Below, one piece after another: positions 1 through 15,513 of a stretch of DNA of 64,000 nucleotides. The notes under the pieces were generated by a model. That model was not told where the DNA came from. It searched no databases and saw nothing but the letters and a program-made list of their open reading frames with translations. The DNA comes from Catenovulum sediminis (GTDB taxonomy: Bacteria > Pseudomonadota > Gammaproteobacteria > Enterobacterales > Alteromonadaceae). The translations under genes were made by a program, and so were the position numbers. The DNA is taken from assembly GCF_007289895.1 (NCBI RefSeq), contig NZ_CP041660.1, forward strand, positions 1,426,001-1,490,000, read 5' to 3'. Positions within the stretch are counted from its first letter, which is position 1; every line of letters starts with the position of its first letter.

Positions 1-2055
<2,055 letters not shown>

Positions 2056-2314
2056 ATACAACCCGAATGTTTATCGAATCGTATCATTAAACGCTTTTAC
2101 GTTGATTGAATACTATGGTCTTACTTGATTAAACCGTTTTTTTAACGCATTTAACTTTTTACTACTGTCCAGATTTTTAAAGAGCGTAAAGCTTAAAAGC
2201 TTTAAGCAATATGTTTAGCCTGTAAACACATGACTTAGCGCTTTTGCACTTTTCTTTATTATCAGTAACCGTTATTTATCTGTGTGAACACTCTGCATAT
2301 TTAAATAGCATCGT
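2056..2314 (-). other. 16S-23S internal transcribed spacer without tRNA
   Basis: The spacer is about 259 bp. I found no cloverleaf or recognisable tRNA-Ile, tRNA-Ala or tRNA-Glu sequence, although many gammaproteobacterial operons carry such tRNAs here. A boxA-like antitermination element (minus strand GCTCTTTAAAAAT, about 2173-2185) is present, as expected before 23S. Confidence 0.8.
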
Positions 2315-3842
<1,528 letters not shown>

Positions 3843-3973
3843 AAGTTTTAATCTTTGTCTCAATCTTACTGATTTAACATTCTGAATTAACAGTAGTCAC
3901 TTCACTAGATTGAATATTTTGTATCTATTCAAACTATGCGAGTGCCCACACAGATAAATAATAAGGTTACTAA

Positions 3974-3985
3974 TTTTTAAAGAAC
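3974..3985 (-). promoter_or_regulatory. boxA-like antitermination element in rrn leader
   Basis: The minus strand reads GTTCTTTAAAAA about 130 nt before 16S. This resembles boxA (core GCTCTTTA), which recruits Nus factors to rRNA transcripts. A second copy lies in the 16S-23S spacer, supporting the assignment. Confidence 0.6.
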
Positions 3986-4165
3986 GTTTTCTGAAGTTCG
4001 AACCGTTAGTCCGTTTCAGTGAGGCGCGTATCTTACGCTTCTCATTTTCGTTGTCAAGCCTTTATTTATCTCACTTTCGTTTGATGTTTTGCTTTTCAAC
4101 TTTGGCGCTTTGAGTTGGCTTTTAAGCTGTTTGCTTGTTGCCGTGTCGCTGCGTTGTGGGGGCGC

Positions 4166-4193
4166 ATTATAGGGACTAATTAAAACCCGTCAA
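4166..4193 (-). promoter_or_regulatory. rRNA operon sigma-70 promoter
   Basis: On the minus strand a -35 TTGACG (4193-4188) and a perfect -10 TATAAT (4171-4166) are separated by 16 nt. The -10 is followed by GCGCCCCC, a GC-rich discriminator typical of stringently controlled rrn promoters. A/T-rich sequence upstream of the -35 could be an UP element. Predicted transcription begins near 4158. The interval 3843-4352 has no gene: it holds the roughly 315-nt rrn leader, this promoter and the short region before yrdA. Confidence 0.85.
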
Positions 4194-4352
4194 TGCTTTT
4201 TATCGATTTATTTCAGTTTTTTGTTCGTTCGATTAAATATCCTACAAAGTGCTTTTTATATGTACTAAAGTGAATACAAATAAGGTCAAATTCATATTTA
4301 TTTTGTATATTTACCTTTTTCCACGTTCCAATAGTTAAAAAAAGGATTGTTC

Positions 4353-4904
4353 ATGTCCAATCTCCGCCCTTTTAATAAAGTTCACCCCGCCATCGCTGAT
4401 AATGCATATATAGATGATAGTTGTGTATTGGTCGGGGATATCGTCATTGATCAAGACTCCAGTGTTTGGCCCCTAGTCGCTGCAAGAGGAGATGTTAACT
4501 ATATAAAAATAGGAAAAAGAACAAATATTCAAGATGGTAGCATCTTGCATGTGACTCGACGCACTAGCAATAATCCGGAAGGTTTCCCGCTTATCATAGG
4601 TGATGACGTTACGGTCGGTCACAAAGCGATGCTGCATGGCTGTTACATTGGAGATAGAGTTTTAATTGGGATGGGCGCTATTGTATTAGATGGTGCAATT
4701 ATCAATGATGATGTCATGCTTGCTGCTGGCAGCCTTGTCGCGCCAGGTAAAAAACTCGAGTCTGGTTATTTATATGTGGGCAGCCCAGCTAAACAAGCTA
4801 GAGCATTAAACGAAGGTGAAATCGCATTCCTTAAACAATCTGCGCAAAACTACGTAGAATTAAAAGACCAATATTTAACGATGCAACTACCGACCGAACT
4901 TTGA
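4353..4904 (+). CDS. yrdA: Gamma-class carbonic anhydrase family protein (YrdA/CaiE-like)
   Basis: Left-handed beta-helix protein of the gamma-carbonic anhydrase / hexapeptide-repeat family, 183 aa, probably a trimeric cytosolic metalloenzyme. Visible family features are RGDVNYIKIG, the His-containing ILHV and VGHKAMLHGC segments that supply the three metal-binding histidines in homologues, and repeated [LIV]-G-x4 hexapeptides. The ATG at 4353 is chosen because AAAGGA ends 6 nt upstream; an upstream in-frame TTG at 4347 would overlap that ribosome-binding site. Whether it hydrates CO2 cannot be told; many YrdA members have no proven activity. It is convergent with aroE. Confidence 0.9.
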   Translation: MSNLRPFNKVHPAIADNAYIDDSCVLVGDIVIDQDSSVWPLVAARGDVNYIKIGKRTNIQDGSILHVTRRTSNNPEGFPLIIGDDVTVGHKAMLHGCYIGDRVLIGMGAIVLDGAIINDDVMLAAGSLVAPGKKLESGYLYVGSPAKQARALNEGEIAFLKQSAQNYVELKDQYLTMQLPTEL

Positions 4905-4938
4905 CAGCAACCATCTAAATTTTTGCGCTTTGGTCAAT

Positions 4939-4961
4939 CGGCCTCCTATATATAGAGGCCG
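4939..4961. terminator. Bidirectional hairpin between yrdA and aroE
   Basis: CGGCCTC (4939-4945) pairs with GAGGCCG (4955-4961) around an AT-rich loop, in the 67-bp gap between convergent genes. No long U-tract follows on either strand, so terminator strength is uncertain. Confidence 0.5.
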
Positions 4962-4971
4962 CTAACTGATG

Positions 4972-5778
4972 TTAATTTCTGAGTAATTTGATAACAGGTT
5001 CAATTTCTGGCTTTACACCTCGCCAAACCAAAAAGCTTTCAGCTGCTTGACCAACCAGCATTCCCAGTCCATCAAGCGTTAACGCCACACCGTTGTCATT
5101 TGCCCAAATATTAAAACGCGTAGCCGAATCACTATATACCATGTCATACGCCACCGTATTGGATGAAAATATCTTTGCACTGACAGGCGGCAAACCACCC
5201 GTTAGACTGGTTGACGTTGAATTTATCACAATATCAAATGCAGATTGTATATCGCTAAATTCTTCCGCCTCTATACGACCAAAGCTTGCAAATCGCTGTG
5301 CTAACGCTTGTGCTTTGGATAAGGTACGGTTGCAGATAACCAGCTTTTCCGGCTTTTCGTCTAGTAATGGTTTAAGCACCCCTCGCGCAGCACCACCCGC
5401 GCCAATCAACAATATTCGTGCGTCACGCAGATTGACATTATTGAGATGAAAATCAGCCACTAAACCAGCGCCATCTGTATTATCAGCCAATAATTTGCCA
5501 TCCTTATCGACTGTTAAAGTGTTAACCGCTTCTGCCAATTGTGCGCGTTCTGATAATTTATCAGCCAGCTGAAAAGCTTGTTGCTTGAATGGCATGGTTA
5601 CATTACAACCTTTGCCACCTGAAGCTAAAAATTCATTCAGCCTCTCCTTAAATTTATCTTCTTCGGCGAATATAGCCTCATAACTCAGCTCTTGCTGAGT
5701 CTGTCCTGCAAATGCCCGATGGATTAAAGGCGATTTACTTTGCACGATAGGGTTACCAAATACGGCGTATTTATCCAT
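4972..5778 (-). CDS. aroE: Shikimate dehydrogenase (NADP+)
   Basis: Reduces 3-dehydroshikimate to shikimate with NADPH in chorismate synthesis. The 268-aa product is of normal AroE length. It shows the substrate site SKSPLIHRAF near the N-terminus, NVTMPFK with the catalytic Lys at about residue 66, NTDGAG with the catalytic Asp, and the NADPH glycine loop GAGGAARG near residue 127. The start MDKYAVFGNP matches family starts; a GTG two codons upstream (5784) is an alternative. The gene is convergent with yrdA and upstream of nothing on its own strand, so it is probably a single transcription unit. Confidence 0.95.
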   Translation of the reverse strand: MDKYAVFGNPIVQSKSPLIHRAFAGQTQQELSYEAIFAEEDKFKERLNEFLASGGKGCNVTMPFKQQAFQLADKLSERAQLAEAVNTLTVDKDGKLLADNTDGAGLVADFHLNNVNLRDARILLIGAGGAARGVLKPLLDEKPEKLVICNRTLSKAQALAQRFASFGRIEAEEFSDIQSAFDIVINSTSTSLTGGLPPVSAKIFSSNTVAYDMVYSDSATRFNIWANDNGVALTLDGLGMLVGQAAESFLVWRGVKPEIEPVIKLLRN

Positions 5779-5922
5779 AATCACTGCTAATTTTTATCTA
5801 GATTTAATTTCCGCTAGTATACTAAGCAAAACTCATGCGGCAAAATAACTATGTAACTTTTTCACAAGCCTTTGTTAAGTGGCATAAAAAGTCGCAGACC
5901 ATTTAATTCAATTAGAACAGCT

Positions 5923-7803
<1,881 letters not shown>

Positions 7804-7884
7804 AAACCAAAAAAGTATCAGTTAAACCTAAATGTCGCTTAGTATAACGCAATCTAACGCGATACCTATTTTCGATTTATGTAT

Positions 7885-8442
7885 TTATTCACTTGAATGT
7901 TTATGTTGGCACTTTTTCTGTGGGCAAATCAAAAATTGAGAGCCGCGTAGCTTTTTTCGAATGAGAACTTCCCAGCCGCATTTTTCGCATGTCTTAGCTA
8001 CCGGTGCTGAATTTAGCAAGTAATTACAACTTGGATACGTTGAACAGGCGAAAAAAAATTTGCCGAAGCGATTTTGTTTTTTGATTAACTCTCCAGCGTG
8101 ACACTTGGGGCACTGGATATTAGTTGAACTTTCTTCTTTCTGTTCTTTTTGCTCTGTAAAATGGCATGTCGGATAATTAGAACACCCTATAAAAATACCA
8201 TAACGACCATGCTTGACCGCAAGTAGTGATTGGCACTCGGGACATTCGGAGCCCTCAATCACTTTATCCAGATCAAAATCGTGCTCTGGATGTAGAGGTT
8301 GGATAAATAAGCACTGCGGATAACCACTACAACCCAAGAATGGACCTGCCTTGCCCTGACGAAAAATTAACGGTTTATCACATTTAGGACAAGACTGTGT
8401 GGCATGAGAATTATGACTAAACAAAGGTTTAGAATCAGACAT
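7885..8442 (-). CDS. Topoisomerase-type C4 zinc-finger protein (YrdD-like)
   Basis: A 185-aa protein made almost wholly of four consecutive topoisomerase I C-terminal-type C4 zinc fingers. Each starts CPKC, CPEC, CPKC or CEKC and closes with GCSGYPQC-, GCSNYPTC-, ACSTYPSC- or CPQKKC-type segments. No topoisomerase catalytic domain is present. E. coli YrdD is a related stand-alone protein, presumed to bind nucleic acid. The second of two adjacent ATGs (8442) is preferred because GAGG lies too close to the first. It is downstream of smg in the dprA-smg unit. Confidence 0.85.
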   Translation of the reverse strand: MSDSKPLFSHNSHATQSCPKCDKPLIFRQGKAGPFLGCSGYPQCLFIQPLHPEHDFDLDKVIEGSECPECQSLLAVKHGRYGIFIGCSNYPTCHFTEQKEQKEESSTNIQCPKCHAGELIKKQNRFGKFFFACSTYPSCNYLLNSAPVAKTCEKCGWEVLIRKKLRGSQFLICPQKKCQHKHSSE

Positions 8443-8478
8443 CATGCCTCAGCCAAAAGATTGAGCGGTAACGAAAAT

Positions 8479-8955
8479 TTAGTGTAACAAGCCATCTGGC
8501 TCCTCAAACACTAATTCTTCCATTTGAGAATATGCAGACTCGTGTCCTGGTACGTTAAACAATACCATCAAGACAACCCATTTTAGATCATCTAGCATAA
8601 ACTCAGGCGTATCCAACGCCATCACCCGGTCAATCACCATTTCTCGGGTTTCTGGATCTAACACATTTATTTGCTCAAGGAACATGACAAAGCCACGACA
8701 TTCTGGGTCAAGTCTCATCACTTCTTCTTCAGTATAAATACGAACCGAAGAGAGTGAAGAAGCTTTGCTCAAATAAGGGATTGAATCAGAGTTTTGCAAA
8801 TCAGCTAGTTTTTCTAACCAGTCGAGCGCTTTATATATCTCATCAACTTCAAAACCTGCTTTAAGTAACTCATCTGTAAGCTGGTCATGGTCAACCATCA
8901 CTTCAGCTTCACTGTGTATATAGTTCTCAAACAAGTACATGAGGATATCAAACAT
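8479..8955 (-). CDS. smg: Smg family protein (DUF494)
   Basis: A 158-aa DUF494/Smg protein: all-helical, strongly acidic, of unknown biochemical role. The N-terminus [18 protein letters not shown] and the C-terminal [16 protein letters not shown] segment are characteristic. The gene follows dprA by 3 bp and is conserved in the dprA-smg-yrdD order in gammaproteobacteria, suggesting co-expression with DNA-processing genes. Confidence 0.93.
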   Translation of the reverse strand: MFDILMYLFENYIHSEAEVMVDHDQLTDELLKAGFEVDEIYKALDWLEKLADLQNSDSIPYLSKASSLSSVRIYTEEEVMRLDPECRGFVMFLEQINVLDPETREMVIDRVMALDTPEFMLDDLKWVVLMVLFNVPGHESAYSQMEELVFEEPDGLLH

Positions 8956-8958
8956 AAT

Positions 8959-10056
8959 TTATTCCCTCCTCAATCGAATGTAACCACCCGATGTAGCAGC
9001 AATCAGACCTTGTAATTCAAGATCCAGGAGTTGAGACAACACCACTTCAATTGACTGTTGAGTCCTTGCCACCAGCTCATCAATTGAGGTGACCTCATAA
9101 TCTAAGTTAACCAACAATTCGTTACTTGTGAAGTTTTCTTTATCACTTTTTTCAACTTTTTGTGCAAAAAGTGGTAATTCAACCTGAATAATCTGCTGAT
9201 TAACCTCTTCTAATATATCGGATGTAGTTTCTACGAGTTTAGCACCTTGTTGGATTAAATGATGCGCTCCTCGAGATCTAGGGTCATGAATACTCCCCGG
9301 AACAGCATACACCTCACGATCTTGTTCTAGCGCATATTTGGCCGTTATCAGTGAACCGCTTTTTATCGCAGCTTCAACCACAAGCACCCCCAAACTTAAA
9401 CCACTAATAATCCGGTTACGCCTAGGAAAATGCTGGGGCCGCGCCTGAGTGCCGGGCGGAAATTCAGATAAGATCAAGCCATTTTCCAACACCTCTTGAT
9501 ACAAACTTTTATGCCTGCTCGGATAAATAACATCTGGGCCTGTACCAAAAACAGCAATCGTTTTTCCACTACCCGCAATAGCACCTTTATGGGCATTGCC
9601 ATCTATACCACTGGCAAACCCACTGGTCACAACTAGGCCTCGCAATGACAAATCTTTGGCAAATGAAAGTGCATTATTACAACCATAATGTGATGCATTT
9701 CGACTCCCCACCAAGGCGATCTGAGGCTCATTTAGCAACGAAGTGTCACCAATAGCGTACAAAATCAAAGGTGGTGAACTAATTTCTTTTAATTTAGCCG
9801 GGTAGCGCACGTCATCAAACGGCACAATATGATGTTTATCAGCTGCGCTTAACCAATTGAGCTGATGCTCAATCTCTTGAGAGTTTGGCTGCTGGATTTG
9901 GGCAATTTGTTCGTTTTTAAAGCCCATTGCCAACAAACGTTCGCTTGGACTATTTAGAATTGATTCAAGTGAATGCTTAGCAAGCAACGCTAACCAATGC
10001 TTTGTTTGGACACCCCTTACTTGTTTTAAGCGCAACCAATTTGACAAGCTTTCCAT
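8959..10056 (-). CDS. dprA: DNA-processing protein DprA
   Basis: Binds incoming single-stranded DNA in natural transformation and loads RecA. The 365-aa product has an N-terminal helix-hairpin-helix/SAM-like region, the DprA Rossmann-like domain with ALVGSRNASHYG, VTSGFASGIDGNAHKGA and EFPPGTQARPQHFPRRNRII, and a C-terminal winged-helix domain (last ~60 residues). The ATG at 10056 follows AAGGAAA; a longer frame to 10110 would overlap the preceding lysM gene. It forms a lysM-dprA-smg-zinc finger unit. Confidence 0.94.
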   Translation of the reverse strand: MESLSNWLRLKQVRGVQTKHWLALLAKHSLESILNSPSERLLAMGFKNEQIAQIQQPNSQEIEHQLNWLSAADKHHIVPFDDVRYPAKLKEISSPPLILYAIGDTSLLNEPQIALVGSRNASHYGCNNALSFAKDLSLRGLVVTSGFASGIDGNAHKGAIAGSGKTIAVFGTGPDVIYPSRHKSLYQEVLENGLILSEFPPGTQARPQHFPRRNRIISGLSLGVLVVEAAIKSGSLITAKYALEQDREVYAVPGSIHDPRSRGAHHLIQQGAKLVETTSDILEEVNQQIIQVELPLFAQKVEKSDKENFTSNELLVNLDYEVTSIDELVARTQQSIEVVLSQLLDLELQGLIAATSGGYIRLRRE

Positions 10057-10084
10057 AGCAAATTTCCTTATATTCTGTTTAAAA

Positions 10085-11206
10085 TTATTCAGGCAGCATA
10101 ACTTTATCACCCAACTTTAGCGCTCTTTGGGTATCAGTAATCAGAGCATAACTTAAATCATTATAAGTTTTAAAAACAACCATACTACCGATAGCCTCAT
10201 ACGGCATCTGATAATCACTAAATGGGTTTAGCGTGGCAAAAAGTTTACTAAACCTGCCGGCATCTTCGACATATTGCGGTGCCTCATCATCCATCAATAT
10301 ATCAGGCCCTTGACGAAAAATACCTAATACATGGCCCGCTTTTAAACCTTGCTTTGAACCAGCATCAATCACAACTACTTCAAGCTTACTAAACTGGGAA
10401 TGACCACTGGATGAAGTCAAAATACGAGCCGAGATATCTTGCTCTGGTAAAGACAAGGTAAAAGTGGCGGGTAAAGATTGGTCTGTCAGCAAAGAAATCA
10501 AACGATCACCCGCTCTAACCTCACTACGATTGCTTAACACTTTTAATTTAGCTGGGTAGTCCAGTTCTGGATTTTCAACATCAACCACTCTTGCCGTACC
10601 GGTAAGCGTCATTTCTTGAGCATATTCTGTACTGAAAAAACCACCTGTTTTATATGCTCGTGTTTTACGATAAACGCCATACAAATGGCCATCTTCTAAT
10701 TCACCCGATGCATAAATCACATCGCCTTCAATTTTGTTCTTTGTATTCGTATCTCCACCAATAACAAGAGGAGAATTCATATATTCGTTTTCAAATAATG
10801 TTCGTTCATAATTTAAGTAAGGTGTTATTACATTCAGCGGAAGCGTCGCAATAGCCTCGTAACGTTTGTGTTTAATCCGTTTATTAGGCGAAAGCTTTAT
10901 TACGGTTTTATGCTCACTCGCTTCGCTCTTAACCACTAATCTGGGTTCGCCTTTTTCGTTATAAATTAGCGCCAATAAATCACCAGGGTAAATTAAATGC
11001 GGATTTTCAATTTGAGGATTCATTCCCCATAATTGAGGCCATTTCCATGGTGTGTTTAAATACAAAGCAGAGATGTCCCATAAAGTATCACCTTTTTTTA
11101 CAATGTATTCTTGTGGGGCATCTGCGCGTATTTTTAATACATCAGCAAAGCTTAAACATGCGGGAAAAACCGCCAATAAAATAAAATAGCGCAGGTATTT
11201 GTACAT
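10085..11206 (-). CDS. LysM-domain envelope protein
   Basis: A 373-aa exported protein with a signal peptide (hydrophobic residues ~6-20, cleavage probably after SFA). A single LysM domain at ~34-80 (EYIVKKGDTLWDISALYL ... NPHLIYPGDLLAL) should bind peptidoglycan. The rest (~90-373) is the uncharacterised domain found in proteins that precede dprA in many gammaproteobacteria. The gene is divergent from def and transcribed toward dprA. Confidence 0.88.
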   Translation of the reverse strand: MYKYLRYFILLAVFPACLSFADVLKIRADAPQEYIVKKGDTLWDISALYLNTPWKWPQLWGMNPQIENPHLIYPGDLLALIYNEKGEPRLVVKSEASEHKTVIKLSPNKRIKHKRYEAIATLPLNVITPYLNYERTLFENEYMNSPLVIGGDTNTKNKIEGDVIYASGELEDGHLYGVYRKTRAYKTGGFFSTEYAQEMTLTGTARVVDVENPELDYPAKLKVLSNRSEVRAGDRLISLLTDQSLPATFTLSLPEQDISARILTSSSGHSQFSKLEVVVIDAGSKQGLKAGHVLGIFRQGPDILMDDEAPQYVEDAGRFSKLFATLNPFSDYQMPYEAIGSMVVFKTYNDLSYALITDTQRALKLGDKVMLPE

Positions 11207-11320
11207 ACAGCGTCCTTGTTTGACTAATAATTATGAATGTTCTGTATAAAATGGTTAAAATGTCTAGAATTAAAGCATAACGCAAATTTAACCTCTAGTA
11301 GTGAAAAAATACACAAGATT

Positions 11321-11827
11321 ATGGCAGTTTATCAAGTATTAAAATATCCAGACGAGCGATTACGTAAAGTCGCACAAGTCGTAGAAAACGTTACTGATGA
11401 TGTAAAAACCATCTGTGACAATATGATAGAAACTATGTATCAAGCTCAAGGAGTCGGTTTAGCTTCCACTCAAGTTGATGTTATTGAAAGAATTTTTGTG
11501 GCTGACTGTAGCGAAGAACAAAACGAGCCTTTAGTTTTTATTAACCCTGAAATCATAGAAGCAAGTGGACACAGAGTACACGAAGAAGGATGTTTATCTT
11601 TTCCGGGTGTCTATGCCAAAGTTGAACGGGCCGATGAAGTGACGGTAAAAGCGCTGAACCGAGATGGCGAAGCGTTTACTCTCACAGCTGACGGTCTGCT
11701 GGCTATTTGTATCCAGCATGAGTTGGATCATTTAAATGGCAAACTATTTGTCGATTACCTATCGCCGTTAAAAAGACAAATGATCCGTAAAAAACTGGAA
11801 AAAGAGGCTCGTTTAGCCGCTCGATAA
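11321..11827 (+). CDS. def: Peptide deformylase
   Basis: Removes the N-formyl group from nascent proteins. The 168-aa product has all three metal-site motifs: GVGLASTQ (motif 1, with Ser where Ala is usual), EGCLSFPG (Cys ligand) and [12 protein letters not shown] (HExxH). ATG at 11321 gives the standard [15 protein letters not shown] start; the frame is open upstream to 11237 but that extension is not family-like. It heads the def-fmt-rsmB-trkA operon. Confidence 0.96.
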   Translation: MAVYQVLKYPDERLRKVAQVVENVTDDVKTICDNMIETMYQAQGVGLASTQVDVIERIFVADCSEEQNEPLVFINPEIIEASGHRVHEEGCLSFPGVYAKVERADEVTVKALNRDGEAFTLTADGLLAICIQHELDHLNGKLFVDYLSPLKRQMIRKKLEKEARLAAR

Positions 11828-11842
11828 ATTAAAGGTACAACT

Positions 11843-12787
11843 TTGTCACTAAAAATTATATTTGCCGGTACGCCGGATTTTGCAGCTCGCCATTTGGCAG
11901 CTCTGATAGCCTCCGAACATCAAGTTGTGGCAGCATACACCCAACCTGATCGTCCGGCTGGGCGCGGTAAAAAACTGCAAGCTTCTGCAGTTAAACAGCT
12001 TGCGTTGCAACATCAAATTCCGATTTACCAACCAAATAGCTTAAAAAGTGAAGAGGCACAAGCGCAGCTCAGTGCGCTGGATGCCGACATAATGGTTGTT
12101 GTGGCCTACGGTTTGTTGTTGCCTAAATCTGTACTGGATACACCCAAACGTGGTTGTATTAACGTCCACGGTTCGTTGTTACCTCGATGGCGAGGTGCAG
12201 CCCCCATCCAACGTGCTATTTGGGCCGGTGATACACAAACAGGTGTTACTATAATGCAAATGGATGAAGGTTTAGATACAGGCGATATGCTGTTAAAGCG
12301 CAGCTTACCCATTGAAGCACAAGACACATCCGCTAGCCTTTACGAAAAACTCGCTGAATTAGGTCCACTGGCTTTATTGGAATGTTTGAATAAATTAGAA
12401 AACCATCAAATTGCGGGCGAAAAACAAGATGATACACAAGCTAACTATGCGAAAAAACTGAGTAAAGCTGAAGCCCAAATAGACTGGCAACTAGATGCCA
12501 TGCAGTTGGAAAGAAATATCCGTGCATTTTTTCCATGGCCCGGCGCTTTCTTTGAACATCATTCACAAAACATTAAGGTGATCGACGCCACAGCAGTTGC
12601 TCAAAAAACAATATCAGCACCGATAGGCAGCATCCTAGTCGCCGACAAGAACGGTATTCAAGTGCAAACCGGTAAGGGTATTTTAGCGTTGAAAACACTG
12701 CAACTAGCGGGGAAAAAAGCACTACCCGTTGCCGATATACTCAATGGCAAAGCCGATTGGTTTAGCGTAGGAACAATACTGAAATGA
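11843..12787 (+). CDS. fmt: Methionyl-tRNA formyltransferase
   Basis: Formylates initiator Met-tRNA using 10-formyl-THF. The 314-aa length is normal. Motifs seen: [14 protein letters not shown] at the N-terminus, the catalytic segment [21 protein letters not shown] and [15 protein letters not shown]. The only plausible start is TTG at 11843, preceded by AAAGGT; there is no nearby ATG compatible with family alignment. It begins 15 bp after def and overlaps rsmB by 4 bp. Confidence 0.96.
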   Translation: MSLKIIFAGTPDFAARHLAALIASEHQVVAAYTQPDRPAGRGKKLQASAVKQLALQHQIPIYQPNSLKSEEAQAQLSALDADIMVVVAYGLLLPKSVLDTPKRGCINVHGSLLPRWRGAAPIQRAIWAGDTQTGVTIMQMDEGLDTGDMLLKRSLPIEAQDTSASLYEKLAELGPLALLECLNKLENHQIAGEKQDDTQANYAKKLSKAEAQIDWQLDAMQLERNIRAFFPWPGAFFEHHSQNIKVIDATAVAQKTISAPIGSILVADKNGIQVQTGKGILALKTLQLAGKKALPVADILNGKADWFSVGTILK

Positions 12788-14082
12788 TCAATACCCGCGC
12801 AATATGCGCAAAAATATTGTTTGCCGTACTGGACGAAAAACAGTCGCTATCCAACTGTTTTGTTCCATTTACAGAGAACCTAAATGCGGCGCAAAAAGGT
12901 CAGTGTCAGGATTTTTGTTACGGTGTTTTAAGACAATACGCCAAATATAATTATTGCATAAACCAATTAACCCACAGCAAACTTAAGCCAGATCTAAACC
13001 AAGTGCGTTACCTGATAGCGATAGGTATGTACCAACTCGATCAAAATCGCGTAGCAGATCATGCCGCGATCGCTGAAACCGTTGAAGGCTGTCGTCAGTT
13101 GAAACTAGATAAACTGACGGGCTTAGTCAATGCAGTCCTAAGAGAGTATCAACGCGAATATGACACCTTGCTGGAAAAACTTAACTTGTTACCTGCTGAT
13201 GTGCAAACCTCTCACCCTGCGTGGCTCAGTAAATTATTAAAACAAGCCTACCCTAAAGGCTGGAAAAAAATAATCAAAGCAAATGTCCAGCAAGCGCCTA
13301 TGTGGCTTAGAGTTAATGTAAAAAAACAAGATAGTGAAACCTTTCAGCAAACATTGCGAGACGCAGATATAAGTTTTCATCCAGATAAAAACCAAGCTGC
13401 AACATTGTTGTTAGAGCAAGCCTGTGCTGTAGAGAAAATTCCGGGTTTCTTTGAAGGAAGCTGCTCTGTGCAAGATAAAGCGGCGCAGCAAGCCGCATTG
13501 TTATTAGCACCTAAAGCTGGTGAAAAAATACTCGATGCATGTGCAGCACCCGGAGGCAAAAGCGCACATATCCTAGAGCTGGCAAATGACATCAAACTGG
13601 ATGCTTTAGATATAGACGAAAAAAGACTGACCCGCGTTGCAGATACCTTAAATCGATTGCAAATGAAAGCATGCTTGATAGCCGGTGACGCAAGCAAACC
13701 GGAAAACTGGTGGGACGGTCAACAATACGACAGAATTTTGCTAGATGCGCCTTGCTCGGCAACGGGTGTGATTAGGCGTCACCCTGACATCTTGTATTTG
13801 CGTCGGGAAGACGATATCGCCCAACTTGCCGAACTGCAAAAAAGCATCTTGCAATGTATGTGGTCACTGTTAAAACCGGGTGGTACTTTATTGTATGCAA
13901 CCTGCTCTGTATTGCCGCAAGAAAACAAGCAGCAAATTACTACATTTTTGGGCAACCACCCAGATGCAGAGTTAATGCCGATATTTACCACAGAAAGCAG
14001 AGATGATCCCGGCTGGCAGATATTACCCGGCAGTCAAAATATGGATGGGTTTTATTATGCACGATTGCGTAAAAAACATTGA
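12784..14082 (+). CDS. rsmB: 16S rRNA (cytosine-967-C5)-methyltransferase
   Basis: Methylates C967 of 16S rRNA. The 432-aa protein has an N-terminal NusB-like RNA-binding domain (~1-135) and a C-terminal Rossmann SAM domain. Visible are [18 protein letters not shown] (SAM loop), [17 protein letters not shown] (motif IV) and [17 protein letters not shown] with the catalytic Cys of motif VI. The start overlaps the fmt stop (ATGA), typical of the fmt-rsmB-trkA operon. Confidence 0.96.
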   Translation: MINTRAICAKILFAVLDEKQSLSNCFVPFTENLNAAQKGQCQDFCYGVLRQYAKYNYCINQLTHSKLKPDLNQVRYLIAIGMYQLDQNRVADHAAIAETVEGCRQLKLDKLTGLVNAVLREYQREYDTLLEKLNLLPADVQTSHPAWLSKLLKQAYPKGWKKIIKANVQQAPMWLRVNVKKQDSETFQQTLRDADISFHPDKNQAATLLLEQACAVEKIPGFFEGSCSVQDKAAQQAALLLAPKAGEKILDACAAPGGKSAHILELANDIKLDALDIDEKRLTRVADTLNRLQMKACLIAGDASKPENWWDGQQYDRILLDAPCSATGVIRRHPDILYLRREDDIAQLAELQKSILQCMWSLLKPGGTLLYATCSVLPQENKQQITTFLGNHPDAELMPIFTTESRDDPGWQILPGSQNMDGFYYARLRKKH

Positions 14083-14107
14083 TACGACAAAATACATATA
14101 AGTCATT

Positions 14108-15493
14108 ATGAAAATAATTATATTAGGTGCCGGACAAGTTGGTGCAACGCTCGCTGAAAACTTAGTTGGCGAGCACAAAAGTAAAAACGAAATCACCTTA
14201 GTCGATAGCAATGCAGCGCGCTTGCGTGAATTACAAGATAAACTCGATATTCAGGTAATCAATGGTCACGCCAGTCATCCTGATGTGTTAAAAAAAGCAG
14301 GTGCAGAAGATGCAGATTTGCTTGTTGCCGTTACCAATAGTGACGAAACCAATATGGTCGCCTGCCAAGTCGCCTACACCTTATTTCACACCCCGAATAA
14401 AATAGCGCGTATCCGCTCGCATCAGTACACTAAATACAAACCCCAGTTGTTCCACAACCATGATATGCCGGTTGATAACATCATTTCGCCAGAGCAGTTG
14501 GTCACTAAGTATATAAAACGCTTAATAGATTACCCGGGGGCTTTGCAGGTAATGGGTTTTGCTGGCGGTAAAGCGAGTCTGGTCGCGGTTAAAGCCTATT
14601 ATGGCGGTATGCTAGTGGGACATGCGTTATCAGCACTGCGTGAACATATGCCAAACGTCGATACACGGGTTGCTGCCATATATCGGCAAGGAAAACCTAT
14701 CAGGCCGCTTGGTACAACCGTCATTGAAGCGGATGATGAAGTCTTTTTTATCGCAGCAACAAAACATATTCGGGCCGTGATGAGCGAATTGCAGAAATTA
14801 GAAGCCTCATACAAACGCATCATGATTGCAGGTGGCGGAAACATTGGTGAAGGTTTAGCGCGGCAATTAGAAAATACCCACAGGGTAAAATTAATTGAGC
14901 GAAATCCAGAGCGAGCTGCTTATTTATCTGAGCACTTGGAAAATACCATCGTATTTTGTGGTGACGCTGCCGATCCTGAGCTACTCAATGAAGAACATAT
15001 CGAACAAGTGGATGTTTTTATTGCCGTAACCAACGACGATGAAGCTAACATTATGGCTGCGATGCTAGCAAAACGTTTGGGTGCACAAAAGACCATGGTA
15101 CTGATTCAGCACACAGCTTATGTAGATTTAGTACAAGGAGGTGAAATAGATATCGCAATTTCACCACAGCAAGCAACCATTTCGGCACTGCTCACCTATG
15201 TTCGTAAAGGTGATATTGTTAATGTTTATTCTCTGCGACGGGGCGCAGCAGAGGCAATTGAAGCAATCGCTCACGGTGATAAAGAAACCTCAAAGGTTGT
15301 TGGCAGAGCGATAAAAGACATCAAACTACCACCGGGTACAACCATTGGGGCGGTCGTGCGTAAAGACGAAGTTATTATTGCACATAACCGCACCGTCATA
15401 GAGTCCAATGATCACGTCGTACTATTTTTGGTAGAAAAAAAATACGTCAGTGATGTGGAAAAACTCTTCCAACCTTCAGCTATCTTTTTCTAA
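14108..15493 (+). CDS. trkA: Trk potassium transporter NAD-binding regulatory subunit TrkA
   Basis: Peripheral cytoplasmic subunit that gates the TrkH channel in response to nucleotides. The 461-aa protein is a duplicated RCK (N + C) unit. NAD-binding glycine loops are at [16 protein letters not shown] (start) and [18 protein letters not shown] (~residue 238), each followed by a C-terminal RCK domain. It is the last gene of the def-fmt-rsmB-trkA operon and convergent with its partner trkH. Confidence 0.97.
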   Translation: MKIIILGAGQVGATLAENLVGEHKSKNEITLVDSNAARLRELQDKLDIQVINGHASHPDVLKKAGAEDADLLVAVTNSDETNMVACQVAYTLFHTPNKIARIRSHQYTKYKPQLFHNHDMPVDNIISPEQLVTKYIKRLIDYPGALQVMGFAGGKASLVAVKAYYGGMLVGHALSALREHMPNVDTRVAAIYRQGKPIRPLGTTVIEADDEVFFIAATKHIRAVMSELQKLEASYKRIMIAGGGNIGEGLARQLENTHRVKLIERNPERAAYLSEHLENTIVFCGDAADPELLNEEHIEQVDVFIAVTNDDEANIMAAMLAKRLGAQKTMVLIQHTAYVDLVQGGEIDIAISPQQATISALLTYVRKGDIVNVYSLRRGAAEAIEAIAHGDKETSKVVGRAIKDIKLPPGTTIGAVVRKDEVIIAHNRTVIESNDHVVLFLVEKKYVSDVEKLFQPSAIFF

Positions 15494-15513
15494 AACCAAT
15501 GTGGAAATAGACG

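Noticed and set aside
5093-5449. 118-aa ORF antisense to aroE
   Set aside because: Shadow frame of a clearly conserved gene; no ribosome-binding site and no recognisable domain.
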